Source: a virus. From it: a stretch of DNA of 21,195 nt. Below are positions 10,391 through 18,760 of this stretch, in pieces (position 1 is the first letter of the stretch; each line of letters begins with the position of its first letter). The position numbers were made by a program, and so were the translations under genes. The stretch covers positions 1-21,195 of the IMG/VR virus record IMGVR_UViG_3300032665_000229. The stretch is one strand, 5' to 3'. Below the pieces are notes generated by a model. It was not told where the DNA came from and ran no database searches. It was given only the letters and a program-made list of their open reading frames with translations.

Positions 10391-12694
10391 ATGTCTATCT
10401 CGCCAAGTCTTTCCGGCAGAATGCAGTCTGGTCTTGGGGCAATTGGCCCTGACGACATCAAGGTCGTCATAGGCGAGAACCCTGACGCGCCGGAGGTTGA
10501 CGACAAGGGCAACATCATCAAGATTGTTCATGGTGATGGCTCGGTCACCGTCTCGCTCGATGGCAAGGGGCTGGGCAACGTCAACGGCGAGAAGGACAAG
10601 GGCTGGTGGGACAATCTCGCCGAAGAGATTGACCAGATGGAACTGTCCCGCATCTCCAACGACCTCTTGAGAAATATCGAATACGACATCGACAGCCGGA
10701 AAGAGTGGATTGAAGACCGCGCTCTGGGGCTGAAGCTACTGGGGCTGAAGATTGAACTTCCCGGTGTCGGCGGCGCTGCGGACGGCGCTCCCATCGAGGG
10801 TATGAGCAAGGTTCGCCACCCGCTGCTGTTGGAAGCCGTGTTGCGCTTCCAGGCCAATGCCAGGAGCGAACTGCTCCCCACCGATGGCCCGGTCAAGATT
10901 CGCGTGGACACGAACAATGGCAACGTCCAGCAGGACCAACTCGCCAATGCGCTGGAGAACGACCTCAACCACTACCTGACCTCGACGGCGACAGAGTATT
11001 ACCCCGACACTGACCGCATGCTGCTGATGCTTGGGTTCAGTGGCACCGCGTTCAAGAAGGTGTACTTCTGCCCGCTGCGAAATCGCCCCGTCTCCGAGAC
11101 AGTGGACGCCTCTGACCTCATCGTGAACGAGACGGCGACGGACCTCCGCAACGCCAAGCGCATCACCCACCGGACGACGATGCGGAAGTCCGATGTGGTC
11201 CGCATGCAGATACTGGGGGTGTACCGAGATGTTCCGCTCTCGACGCCGGTCATGCCGGAACTCGACGCCCTGCAACGGGAGAAGTTGAACCAGCAGGGTC
11301 TGAATCCCTCGGCGATGAACCCTGACGACCGAGACCGGGAGATATACGAGTGCTACTGTGAACTCGACATCAAGGGTTTCGAGCATAAGCACAAAGGCTC
11401 GCCCAGTGGGCTTGAGATACCCTACCGCGTGACGATTGATGTCTCGACCAAGCAAATCCTGTCCATCGTGCGGAACTACGACGAGGACACAGCGAACATG
11501 CCGGAGGCTCGCCCGGTCTTCGTCAAATACACGTTCGTTCCCGGCTTCGGCTTCCTCGACATCGGCTTGCTGCACATCCTCGGCAACACCACGAACGCCA
11601 TCACGGCAGCATGGCGCGAGATGCTTGATGCGGGGATGTTCGCATCGTTCCCCGGCTTCCTGTTCGCTAAGTCTGGCGCGAGACAGCAGACCAACGTATT
11701 CCGCGTTCCTCCCGGGGGCGGTGCGCCGGTCGAGACGGGTGGGTTGCCTATCACGCAAGCCATCATGCCGCTGCCGTACAAAGACATCTCCCCGGCCTTC
11801 GGAGCGTTCGTGGAGAACATCGCCCAGACGGGCATGAGGATTGGCGGGACATCGGAGCAGCAGGTCGGAGAAGGCCGTGCAGACGCGCCTGTGGGCACGA
11901 CGCTGGCGATGATAGAGCAGGCCACCAAGGTGCTTAATGCCGTCCACAAGCGCATGCATGCGGCTCAGGCGGAAGAGTTCCAGTTGCTGGTGAAGTGCTT
12001 TAAGGAGAACCCGGAATCCTTCTGGCAGTCCAATCGGAAACCCGCCTACCAGTGGGACGAGCAGACGTTCCTGCAGGCACTGGACGACGTTGACCTCGTC
12101 CCGCAGGCAGACCCCAACACCGCTTCACATGCCCAACGTGTCATGAAGATTATGGCGCTGAAGCAACTGCAGGCGCAGAACCCGACAATGTACGACCCCA
12201 TCGCCATCGACACCGCCGCGCTCCAGGCTATTGGCTGGTCGAACCCCGAACAGTTCCTCGCTCCTCCCGCTGCACAGTCTGCACCGCCGCCGGAGATGCA
12301 GAAACAGATGGCGGAAGCCAAGGTCAACCAGCAGGAGGCCGACGCCAAGACCATGCTGGCTCAAGCCAAGGCCGCTGAGATGCAAGCTAAAGTGGTGGCA
12401 TTAAAAGCCGAGATGGGCAAAGGCCCGGAGAATCACCCATCTCAGGTTGACACGCCCGTAGACATCCTTACGGCTAAGGCAAAGATGATGGATGCTGAAA
12501 CCCGACGCCAGCAGGTCAACACCTCAACCGGCAAGGTGGCGTTGGAGGATAAGGCGCGAGAGCAGGACCGGGAGAGCCGCGAAAAAATCCAACTACTCGA
12601 AATGGCTCGTGATATAGTGATGCATCCGGCGAGTGCGCCGATGGCAGAACCCCTGATTAAGCAGGCGGAGTCTGGAGATAAGGGAAATGATTGA
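10391..12694 (+). CDS. portal protein
   Basis: A 767-residue portal that forms the dodecameric DNA channel at one head vertex, binds the large terminase and nucleates prohead assembly. Recognisable parts include the membrane-like segment K-V-R-H-P-L-L-L-E-A-V-L-R-F-Q-A-N-A-R-S-E-L-L-P (about residues 138-161), F-S-G-T-A-F-K-K-V-Y-F-C-P (216-228), the clip/stem region around L-L-H-I-L-G-N-T-T-N-A-I-T-A-A-W-R, and P-V-G-T-T-L-A-M-I-E-Q. The last 150 residues are Ala/Gln/Lys-rich helix (E-A-K-V-N-Q-Q-E-A-D-A-K-T-M-L-A-Q-A-K-A-A-E), like the barrel of P22-type portals. The length is close to P22 gp1. GAGG lies 7 bases before the ATG. The N-terminal 80 residues are more variable. Confidence 0.9.
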   Translation: MSISPSLSGRMQSGLGAIGPDDIKVVIGENPDAPEVDDKGNIIKIVHGDGSVTVSLDGKGLGNVNGEKDKGWWDNLAEEIDQMELSRISNDLLRNIEYDIDSRKEWIEDRALGLKLLGLKIELPGVGGAADGAPIEGMSKVRHPLLLEAVLRFQANARSELLPTDGPVKIRVDTNNGNVQQDQLANALENDLNHYLTSTATEYYPDTDRMLLMLGFSGTAFKKVYFCPLRNRPVSETVDASDLIVNETATDLRNAKRITHRTTMRKSDVVRMQILGVYRDVPLSTPVMPELDALQREKLNQQGLNPSAMNPDDRDREIYECYCELDIKGFEHKHKGSPSGLEIPYRVTIDVSTKQILSIVRNYDEDTANMPEARPVFVKYTFVPGFGFLDIGLLHILGNTTNAITAAWREMLDAGMFASFPGFLFAKSGARQQTNVFRVPPGGGAPVETGGLPITQAIMPLPYKDISPAFGAFVENIAQTGMRIGGTSEQQVGEGRADAPVGTTLAMIEQATKVLNAVHKRMHAAQAEEFQLLVKCFKENPESFWQSNRKPAYQWDEQTFLQALDDVDLVPQADPNTASHAQRVMKIMALKQLQAQNPTMYDPIAIDTAALQAIGWSNPEQFLAPPAAQSAPPPEMQKQMAEAKVNQQEADAKTMLAQAKAAEMQAKVVALKAEMGKGPENHPSQVDTPVDILTAKAKMMDAETRRQQVNTSTGKVALEDKAREQDRESREKIQLLEMARDIVMHPASAPMAEPLIKQAESGDKGND

Positions 12695-12914
12695 GCCTGT
12701 CATCTATCGGAATGAATCCGCGCCTCCCACGAAGCCGGGATGGTATTACGCTCAAGCCAAGGGCAACACTCGTAAGCCTGCTGGCACCTCGATAATCCCC
12801 CGTTTGGTCGAACGGTCTTATATCGACGGCGACAAACTTATCATGGGCAGTTCCACACTAAGCATCGACCATTACCGTTGGTTTGGCCCGGTGACCCCGG
12901 TGAAGGAAGGCTGA
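12687..12914 (+). CDS. small hypothetical protein after the portal
   Basis: A 75-residue protein overlapping the portal stop by 8 bases, with GGAG and AAGGG upstream of the ATG. It looks like a compact beta fold with aromatic residues: P-T-K-P-G-W-Y-Y-A-Q-A-K-G near the start, and H-Y-R-W-F-G-P-V-T-P-V near the end. The P-G-x-Y-Y-A and W-F-G-P pair is a pattern found in small phage proteins of unknown function. It ends one base before the ATG of the large 12916 gene and is presumably made with it. Confidence 0.65.
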   Translation: MIEPVIYRNESAPPTKPGWYYAQAKGNTRKPAGTSIIPRLVERSYIDGDKLIMGSSTLSIDHYRWFGPVTPVKEG

Positions 12915-12915
12915 C

Positions 12916-15858
12916 ATGGGTGGCGGGACACTTGACCCGAATAACAAATACGGTCTCACGCAAGCCGGACTGGACAGGATTACAAACTTCGGTTTGTACG
13001 GGCAAGCCACGCCGCCATCCTACTCATCTCAGAACGTCTCCTCGCCGTACATAGGAGCCAACACTGGCTATCCGGTCAATGGCTTCCAGCAGCCCGCATC
13101 GTCTCCCGCATCATCTCCTGGCACGTTCCAAGTAGCCTCTCCCTTCGGCATGACCGGAGGGAAAGGTCCACAGACACAAGCCGGTGGCTATCAGTCCAAT
13201 CCTGTTGGTCGTGGCAAGGGATTCCAGTCCGGTGGCGCTGTAAAGGGCATCAACCCCGAGCGCATCTTAGAGGTCGCCAGTCGCGTCGTTAAAGCCGGTG
13301 GTGGTTTCATCCCCCACGGCGACCCACAGCGTGACGAGAACCTCACCGCATTCCTTGACCCATCACAGATTCACGGCATTCACGTCACAACCCGTCGCCC
13401 CGGTTTTCGAGAAGGCGGCGCACCGGACGATGAAGGCTTCGATGCCTATCACGGCACCCCGCACACGTTTCCTGCCGAGCGTCTGGTGCAGCATCCTGAT
13501 GGCACACAGGAACATATTGTAGGCGGTCCTGACCAACTTCCAGACGTTCCCGAAGGCGCTGCGGTGCTGAAAGATTATCCGCTGGGCCGGTTTCGTGATG
13601 AAGCCATTGGAACAGGTGAAGGCGCTCAAGCATATGGTTACGGTCATTACTCAGCAGGCCATGAAGGAACCGCCAAAGCATATCGTAATGCTTTAAGCGG
13701 AGAACCTGTTACTTCGGAGGGATATAGCCCATTTTACGAAAGTCCCCTTAAAAACAACAGAGTCGCTCAAGGTCTTGCAAAAATGTCTTTGCAACAAGCA
13801 CTAGACAAAAAATTGTCTGGCGATGCTGCTATTGAAGACGCCGTTCATGACTTAAACAGAAATGCTGCTTTTTCTGAAAGAAAAGATATAAAACAAAGAT
13901 ATTATGACGCAGCAAATAATCTTTGGAGCCTTCGCGGCAAAAATTGGTCTATTAATCCCGGTCACATGTTTCATCTCCGCGTTAACGCGAACCCCAATCA
14001 TTTTCTTGATTGGGATAAACCACTAATTCGTCAGCACGAAACTATAAGACGGTTAGCCGGGTTTACGCCAGAATTTGAAGCCGCCCATTGGAACGCTGAA
14101 AGAGCGGACAATGATAATCTTTATGATGCTTTGGCGAATGGTGCCGAATACAAAGAAACAAGAATGCCTGAACTTCCGCGCAGTGCAATGTCACCAAACG
14201 CAACAGGTGAATCCCTTTATCTACGTCTTCAAGAACGCATGGGTTCTCTTGATTGGAATGTCGGCGCCGATTTAGACGCGCGAAACCGTCAACGCAAATT
14301 AGCATCAGAACGTGCCAGTGAACATTTGCTGAGACATGGCATCCCCGGCATTCGCTATCTTGACCAAAATAGTCGTGATGAGGGCGAAGGCACCCACAAC
14401 TATGTAGTCTTCGACCCCAATAAGATTGACATCAAACGCCGTTACGCCCGTGGCGGCACAGTTCCCCAAGGTGGCAACATGGACATCGTAAACAAGGCAC
14501 TGCAGTTGGCTCGAATGCACGGTGCGACGCCTAACCCGCATGCCGCTGCGATGAACGTGCTGCACCGCAGTGCCGGTGGCGAAGACGATGCGGAGCCGAT
14601 GCCTACTCAACAAGAAATGTATAACAAGCCATCTCTGTTGCCGCCGGAAACGTGGGAGAAGCATCAACTTGCCACGCAGTCATTGGCTGACGCATTTAAC
14701 AAAGCAATCTCACATCATCTGTCGTTGACTGGCGCGGACAGAATCCGAAACAGCAAGCAGATGGGGGACCGCGTTGCCGCATTTTTAGGGCATACCAAAG
14801 AAGGGGCCATCAAGCCGCTGCTCACCCAAAACGCCAAATTAATAAAAGCAAATGCCGGATATGAAGCTGGCCCCGGTTACGCCGCACAAGCGCCAATCAT
14901 GCTTCCAGAAGGTGTGGGTGTGGAAACGACTGGGTTGGCTCTTCGTCCTGCTGCACGAAAGGGAAAGTTCAAAGTTTGCCCAAATTCCGCTATCTGCGAG
15001 AAACCATGCCTTGGAGAGACATCGGGCAATTACGGAGCGGCATACGAGCCTAATTGGCCCAAAATTAATGGACAAAACAGGACAAATGCATTTTTAAGTG
15101 ACCCCGAAGCATTTGCTGTTCGTCTTCATGACGAAATTAATCGTGCAAAAAGCCAAGCGGAAATGAATGGCAACAAGTTGGCTGTTCGATTAAATGTTCT
15201 TTCGGATATTCATCCCAAAATTCATGAGGCAATTATAAAAGCGCACCCAGACGTGGATTTCTACGACTATACTAAAATGGATTATGACCCCATCGCTCCC
15301 AATCATCATTATACCTACTCGTCTACAGGATTGACGCAACCGGAAGGCATGAATGGCATTGAGCAAGGAAGCGGCAAGGGTGTCTCAAATCCTCATCAAA
15401 ATTGGGGAAGGATGAGGTCTAGGCTTGACCAAGGCAGCAACGTGGCAATGGTTTTTAACCACAGAGCCAATATTCCCCTTCCCAAATGGGTTCATGACCA
15501 AGAAACAGGGAAAAGGTATCGCGTTGTTGATGGCACTACGCATGATTATAGGCCGTTGGACGCACAGCCCAAAGGTTCTGACGGCGTAATCATCGGCCTG
15601 AGCAACCTCAATGGCTCAGGCAGTTCTAAAGATGCCCATATTGATTCCGGCGGGTTCATGGTAAAATACGACCCTCAACTTCGACGCAATGTCGGGAAGA
15701 ACGGACAACCGATTGCCGGATTTCAAAGAGGTCCAAGTTTAGGTTTTGACAAAAAAGGCAAGCCGGTAAAAGGTGAATATGTTGCGGATAACGATACTGT
15801 TCATGTCGCCCCGCAAGGCAAGGCAAGACCGGGACAATTTGTAGACAGGATGTACTGA
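12916..15858 (+). CDS. multidomain protein: polyvalent-type ADP-ribosyltransferase-like domain plus gp88-like cysteine domain
   Basis: A 980-residue protein. Residues 1-170 are low-complexity, rich in Gly, Ser, Pro and Gln. Residues about 175-510 match ART domains of phage polyvalent proteins: Y-H-G-T-P-H (178-183, putative NAD-binding His179), I-G-T-G-E-G-A-Q-A-Y-G-Y-G-H-Y (231-245, second-position Tyr245), N-H-F-L-D-W-D-K-P-L, H-G-I-P-G-I-R-Y-L-D and N-Y-V-V-F-D-P-N-K-I-D-I. The glutamate of the H-Y-E triad was not placed. Residues about 660-925 resemble the phage gp88 family: C-P-N-S-A-I-C-E-K-P-C (Cys688, 694, 698), R-L-N-V-L-S-D-I (758-765), F-Y-D-Y-T-K (782-787). Two GG-x-V helices (106-130 and 513-536) flank the ART part. 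AAGGA lies upstream. From its place in the head operon I infer a virion protein ejected into the host to modify host targets. No activity is shown. Confidence 0.7.
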   Translation: MGGGTLDPNNKYGLTQAGLDRITNFGLYGQATPPSYSSQNVSSPYIGANTGYPVNGFQQPASSPASSPGTFQVASPFGMTGGKGPQTQAGGYQSNPVGRGKGFQSGGAVKGINPERILEVASRVVKAGGGFIPHGDPQRDENLTAFLDPSQIHGIHVTTRRPGFREGGAPDDEGFDAYHGTPHTFPAERLVQHPDGTQEHIVGGPDQLPDVPEGAAVLKDYPLGRFRDEAIGTGEGAQAYGYGHYSAGHEGTAKAYRNALSGEPVTSEGYSPFYESPLKNNRVAQGLAKMSLQQALDKKLSGDAAIEDAVHDLNRNAAFSERKDIKQRYYDAANNLWSLRGKNWSINPGHMFHLRVNANPNHFLDWDKPLIRQHETIRRLAGFTPEFEAAHWNAERADNDNLYDALANGAEYKETRMPELPRSAMSPNATGESLYLRLQERMGSLDWNVGADLDARNRQRKLASERASEHLLRHGIPGIRYLDQNSRDEGEGTHNYVVFDPNKIDIKRRYARGGTVPQGGNMDIVNKALQLARMHGATPNPHAAAMNVLHRSAGGEDDAEPMPTQQEMYNKPSLLPPETWEKHQLATQSLADAFNKAISHHLSLTGADRIRNSKQMGDRVAAFLGHTKEGAIKPLLTQNAKLIKANAGYEAGPGYAAQAPIMLPEGVGVETTGLALRPAARKGKFKVCPNSAICEKPCLGETSGNYGAAYEPNWPKINGQNRTNAFLSDPEAFAVRLHDEINRAKSQAEMNGNKLAVRLNVLSDIHPKIHEAIIKAHPDVDFYDYTKMDYDPIAPNHHYTYSSTGLTQPEGMNGIEQGSGKGVSNPHQNWGRMRSRLDQGSNVAMVFNHRANIPLPKWVHDQETGKRYRVVDGTTHDYRPLDAQPKGSDGVIIGLSNLNGSGSSKDAHIDSGGFMVKYDPQLRRNVGKNGQPIAGFQRGPSLGFDKKGKPVKGEYVADNDTVHVAPQGKARPGQFVDRMY

Positions 15859-15859
15859 C

Positions 15860-16057
15860 ATGACGGATAGACAGAAAATGCCTGAGCGGTTTGCTCAACA
15901 GCAGTTTCACAACTCTCATATGTTTGATGACAGCGAATACTCGCCGCCCGAATGGTATGAGATGCCGAATGCAGCCGAGCATTTCGCAAGTGGCGGCGAA
16001 GTGGTACAAAAGGCTTTATCCGTTGCCCGTCACCTTGCCTCCAAAGGAGCCAAATGA
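15860..16057 (+). CDS. small protein with a GG-x-V helix motif
   Basis: A 65-residue protein starting one base after the previous stop, with AGGA 9 bases upstream. The N-terminal half is Gln/Met/Pro-rich and aromatic ([11 protein letters not shown]). The C-terminal half is [19 protein letters not shown] (residues 42-60), a Gly-Gly turn and an amphipathic helix. This matches residues 106-130 and 513-536 of the 980-residue protein upstream. It consists of little more than this motif, which suggests the motif itself is a functional unit such as a virion-targeting or assembly tag. Confidence 0.6.
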   Translation: MTDRQKMPERFAQQQFHNSHMFDDSEYSPPEWYEMPNAAEHFASGGEVVQKALSVARHLASKGAK

Positions 16058-17241
16058 TGTCCGAGTTTGATGCCAAGACTATCCGCGCTGACCGCAAAAA
16101 GCGTATGGAGAAGATGCTCCGCGCTGACCCGCATCAGAAGGTTGATGCCAGCGGTTACGAGCCGCCAGATTCGCTCGACGCGGATGTGAAGACCGGCCAA
16201 CGTCCTCTTTCCAAGCGGCAGTTCAAGCGCGGTGGCAAGGTCGAAGGCCATCACACTCATGCCCGAGCGGACAAGAAACCGCGTGGCAAGAAGTATGGCG
16301 GGCCGTCATCGCAGCATCTGAGCGAACATGTCAACACGGACCTCAAGGAAGCCAACGAGGAGCGTGACGGCAATAAACATGTCGGCGGCATGAAGAAGGG
16401 CGGTCGCGCTCACAAGGCTGATGGCGGCGTTCCGACATCGCGGTTTAATTTCTCCCCGGCTCAGTCTCGCATTTCATCCATGACCGGCTACAAGAAGGGC
16501 GGCAAGGCAGAGAAGTTTGAAGGCTCTGCCAAAGACCTCAAGGAAGACCGCGTCCTCGCCAAGAAACATCACATGACCCACAAGGAGTGGGAAGCATCCG
16601 AGATGGATGAGAAGCACGACCGGCAGAAGTCCATGAAGGGGTTGAAGCACGGCGGCGAGGTCCATCATCATTCCTGCGAGTGCAAGAAGTGCGGTGGCAG
16701 CGCGGGTGGCTCAGTCCATACCGGCTCGTGCCGTTGCGCCAAGTGCATGGGCGGTCGTTCCGGCAGGTCTGCAGGCGGTGACCTGAGTGTCAACAGTGGC
16801 GAGTTGGAGGGTACGCGCCCCACGGGTGGCCGTCATCTCGCTCGCGGCGGTGCAACTGATGGCGATGCCTACAGCAATTTTTCCCGCTCCAAGCATGCCT
16901 CTGGAGGCACTGTCGGCAAGAAGTCCGGTAAGGGCAAGATGCAAGTCAATATCGTCATTGGCGGCGCTCACCATGAGCCGCAGGGTGGCGCTGGCATGCC
17001 TCCCGGTGGCCCTATGCGTCCCCCGGCGCAGCCTATTGCTGTACCGCCGCCTCCTGCCGCTGCGGCTCCCATGCCGATGCCTGTGGGCATTCCGATGGGC
17101 GGCGCTCCGATGGGTGGCGCACCGCAGATGCCTCCTGGCATGATGCCTCGCAAGTCTGGCGGTCGTGTCCACATGGATTCCGGTGCCGGTGGCGGCGAGG
17201 GTCGTCTGGAAAAGAAGCGCATCTATGGTAAAGCCACATGA
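16054..17241 (+). CDS. Gly/His/Lys-rich protein with paired CxCxxC motifs
   Basis: A 395-residue, strongly basic, probably disordered protein. Short Gly-Gly motifs recur every 15-40 residues: K-R-G-G-K-V (58-63), then K-K-G-G-R-A, K-K-G-G-K-A, K-H-G-G-E-V, A-S-G-G-T-V and K-S-G-G-R-V. Residues 208-213 and 226-231 form two C-x-C-x-x-C motifs (C-E-C-K-K-C and C-R-C-A-K-C), preceded by His residues, a likely zinc or iron site. A Pro/Met/Gly tract (about residues 315-370) follows. Of two tandem ATGs, the second (16057) has AGGAG at better spacing (7 bases). The start overlaps the previous stop and the end overlaps the next gene. Its charge would suit DNA or virion interaction. No family is recognised. 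Confidence 0.6.
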   Translation: MMSEFDAKTIRADRKKRMEKMLRADPHQKVDASGYEPPDSLDADVKTGQRPLSKRQFKRGGKVEGHHTHARADKKPRGKKYGGPSSQHLSEHVNTDLKEANEERDGNKHVGGMKKGGRAHKADGGVPTSRFNFSPAQSRISSMTGYKKGGKAEKFEGSAKDLKEDRVLAKKHHMTHKEWEASEMDEKHDRQKSMKGLKHGGEVHHHSCECKKCGGSAGGSVHTGSCRCAKCMGGRSGRSAGGDLSVNSGELEGTRPTGGRHLARGGATDGDAYSNFSRSKHASGGTVGKKSGKGKMQVNIVIGGAHHEPQGGAGMPPGGPMRPPAQPIAVPPPPAAAAPMPMPVGIPMGGAPMGGAPQMPPGMMPRKSGGRVHMDSGAGGGEGRLEKKRIYGKAT

Positions 17242-17441
17242 GCGCACTTACATATGGTGGGGCTTTTGAACGAGAACTTCAGAAGCTAATCATTGCTGAA
17301 ATCAATGCTGCCGGGGACACAATTGTCTCCGGCAATGTTGAAGACTTTTCCCGCTATCAGCGTCTGGTGGGCATGGTGGCGGGATTACGTCTCGCCATTA
17401 AACTATGTGAAGACGCGAACGATAAACTCTCTGAAAGATAG
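17238..17441 (+). CDS. small helical protein
   Basis: A 67-residue protein starting on an ATGA overlap. It is helical with two likely coils ([13 protein letters not shown] and [22 protein letters not shown]). Small proteins of this pattern (R-Y-Q-x-L-V-G-x-x-x-G-L) are often found next to head genes in phages. It may be a head-assembly or structural accessory protein, but this is inferred from position and resemblance only. Confidence 0.6.
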   Translation: MSALTYGGAFERELQKLIIAEINAAGDTIVSGNVEDFSRYQRLVGMVAGLRLAIKLCEDANDKLSER

Positions 17442-17449
17442 GGGTTTCC

Positions 17450-17842
17450 ATGTCCAATGTGAAAATGCTGCACGATATTGACCCGAAAGAGAAGCTAAAG
17501 GCACAGATTGGTGACTTGACCAGCCTTGAAGTGTTCAACAATCAGGTCGTTATTGCGATTTACACCCGTCCTGAGCGCACCAAGGGCGGCATTTTTTTGA
17601 CCCCTAACGCTCAAAGCGAAGACAAGATTCAGTCCAAGGTCGGCCTAGTCGTAAAGATGGGGCCAGAAGCCTTTATGGACGAACGCGGGAAATGGTTTGC
17701 CGATGTTGAAATCAATGTCGGCGACTGGGTTGTGTTCCGTCCATCGGAAGGTTGGAACATCACTATCAATGACGTCGCTTGCCGCATGCTTGACGACGTA
17801 AATATTCGCTGCCGGGTCCAGAACCCCGACATGATTTGGTAG
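17450..17842 (+). CDS. GroES-like (Cpn10-fold) phage protein
   Basis: A 130-residue protein with the layout of a GroES co-chaperonin. A first strand (N-N-Q-V-V-I-A-I-Y-T, 30-39) precedes a mobile-loop-like segment E-R-T-K-G-G-I-F-L-T (42-51), which parallels the GroEL-binding G-G-I-V-L-T of bacterial GroES. Then come K-V-G-L-V-V-K-M-G-P (63-72, like the E-V-x-A-V-G-x-G strand), I-N-V-G-D-W-V-V-F (88-96, like V-K-V-G-D-x-V-x-F) and D-D-V-N-I-R-C (115-121, like the terminal D-I-L-A strand). It may redirect host GroEL to fold the capsid protein, as T4 gp31 does. Alternatively the fold has been reused as a structural protein. AGGGG lies 5 bases before the ATG. Confidence 0.7.
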   Translation: MSNVKMLHDIDPKEKLKAQIGDLTSLEVFNNQVVIAIYTRPERTKGGIFLTPNAQSEDKIQSKVGLVVKMGPEAFMDERGKWFADVEINVGDWVVFRPSEGWNITINDVACRMLDDVNIRCRVQNPDMIW

Positions 17843-17853
17843 GAGAGACCCTG

Positions 17854-18750
17854 ATGGCTGCTCGAAAGACCCCCAAACCGGACGAAATCGAAGTGAAACT
17901 GGAAGGCCAGGAGGAGCCTCCTGTTGTTGTGGTGGAGGATACTCCTAAGCAACAGGTCATGGAGCCTGAAGAAGGTCTTGAAGCCCTAAAAGCACAGCTA
18001 GAAGCGGAGCGAAATGCCCGCCGAGAAGCTGAACAGCGCGCCCAGATGGCCGCTCAGGACGCTTATAAGGCCAAAGAACGCGCCCAGGACACCGATTTAT
18101 CTCTGGTGAGCAACGCTATTTCGACTGTGAAGTCGAATATGCAGACGCTTCGCCAGAATTACATCCTGGCAGTGCAGAATGGCGATGCGGAAGCGCAGGC
18201 TGACATCCAATTGGCGATGGCTGACGCTTCCAGCAAGTTGATGGAACTGGAAAAGGGCAAGGAGGCGCTAGAACGCGCTCCCAAGCCGCAGATGCAGCAG
18301 TATCAGGCTCCAGACCCGGTCGAAACCATTGCAAACCAGATTTCCCAGCAGGGTTATTCCCGGTCTGCGGAATGGATTCGCAAGCATCCTGAGTTTGTGA
18401 CCAATCCCAAACTGTATAAACGCATGTTGGCGGCGCATGAACTTGCCATCAGCGAGGATATCACGCCCGATACCGACGAATATTTTGACGCAATCGAGGG
18501 AACTCTCCGTTTGGCGAGAGTTTCAGTAACCCCCACCGAAAGCCCAACGGCTCAGGCGGCTCAGGTCACCCAGCGTCGGTCATCCCCACCCGCCGCTCCG
18601 GTTACTCGGGCAGGCAATGGCACTGGTCAGCGTCAGACGACCTATACATTGTCTCAGGAAGAAGCGGATATGGCGGAACTGATGGGCATGACCCATGAAG
18701 AATACGCCGCAAACAAAATTGCCCTGCGCCGCGAAGGCCGGATGCACTAG
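17854..18750 (+). CDS. scaffolding protein
   Basis: A 298-residue protein just upstream of the capsid genes. It looks typical for a prohead scaffold: acidic, disordered N-terminus (P-K-P-D-E-I-E-V-K-L-E-G-Q-E-E-P-P-V), long coiled coil (about residues 40-150: L-E-A-L-K-A-Q-L-E-A-E-R-N-A-R-R-E-A-E and on), a globular middle (Q-Q-G-Y-S-R-S-A-E-W-I-R-K-H-P-E-F), a Gln/Ser/Pro linker and a short helical basic C-terminus (M-T-H-E-E-Y-A-A-N-K-I-A-L-R-R-E-G-R-M-H) that could bind the coat protein. GGAG lies 8 bases before the ATG; the extra six codons upstream are rejected. The family call rests on layout, as scaffolds have little sequence conservation. Confidence 0.75.
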   Translation: MAARKTPKPDEIEVKLEGQEEPPVVVVEDTPKQQVMEPEEGLEALKAQLEAERNARREAEQRAQMAAQDAYKAKERAQDTDLSLVSNAISTVKSNMQTLRQNYILAVQNGDAEAQADIQLAMADASSKLMELEKGKEALERAPKPQMQQYQAPDPVETIANQISQQGYSRSAEWIRKHPEFVTNPKLYKRMLAAHELAISEDITPDTDEYFDAIEGTLRLARVSVTPTESPTAQAAQVTQRRSSPPAAPVTRAGNGTGQRQTTYTLSQEEADMAELMGMTHEEYAANKIALRREGRMH

Positions 18751-18760
18751 GAGATAAGAG

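Noticed and set aside
10736-11959. 407-codon leftward open frame opposite the portal gene
   Set aside because: The portal frame is unmistakable. The antisense frame is a by-product of GC-rich codon usage.
17836-17853. Longer start for the scaffold gene
   Set aside because: It overlaps the previous gene and lacks an SD. The ATG at 17854 has GGAG at good spacing.
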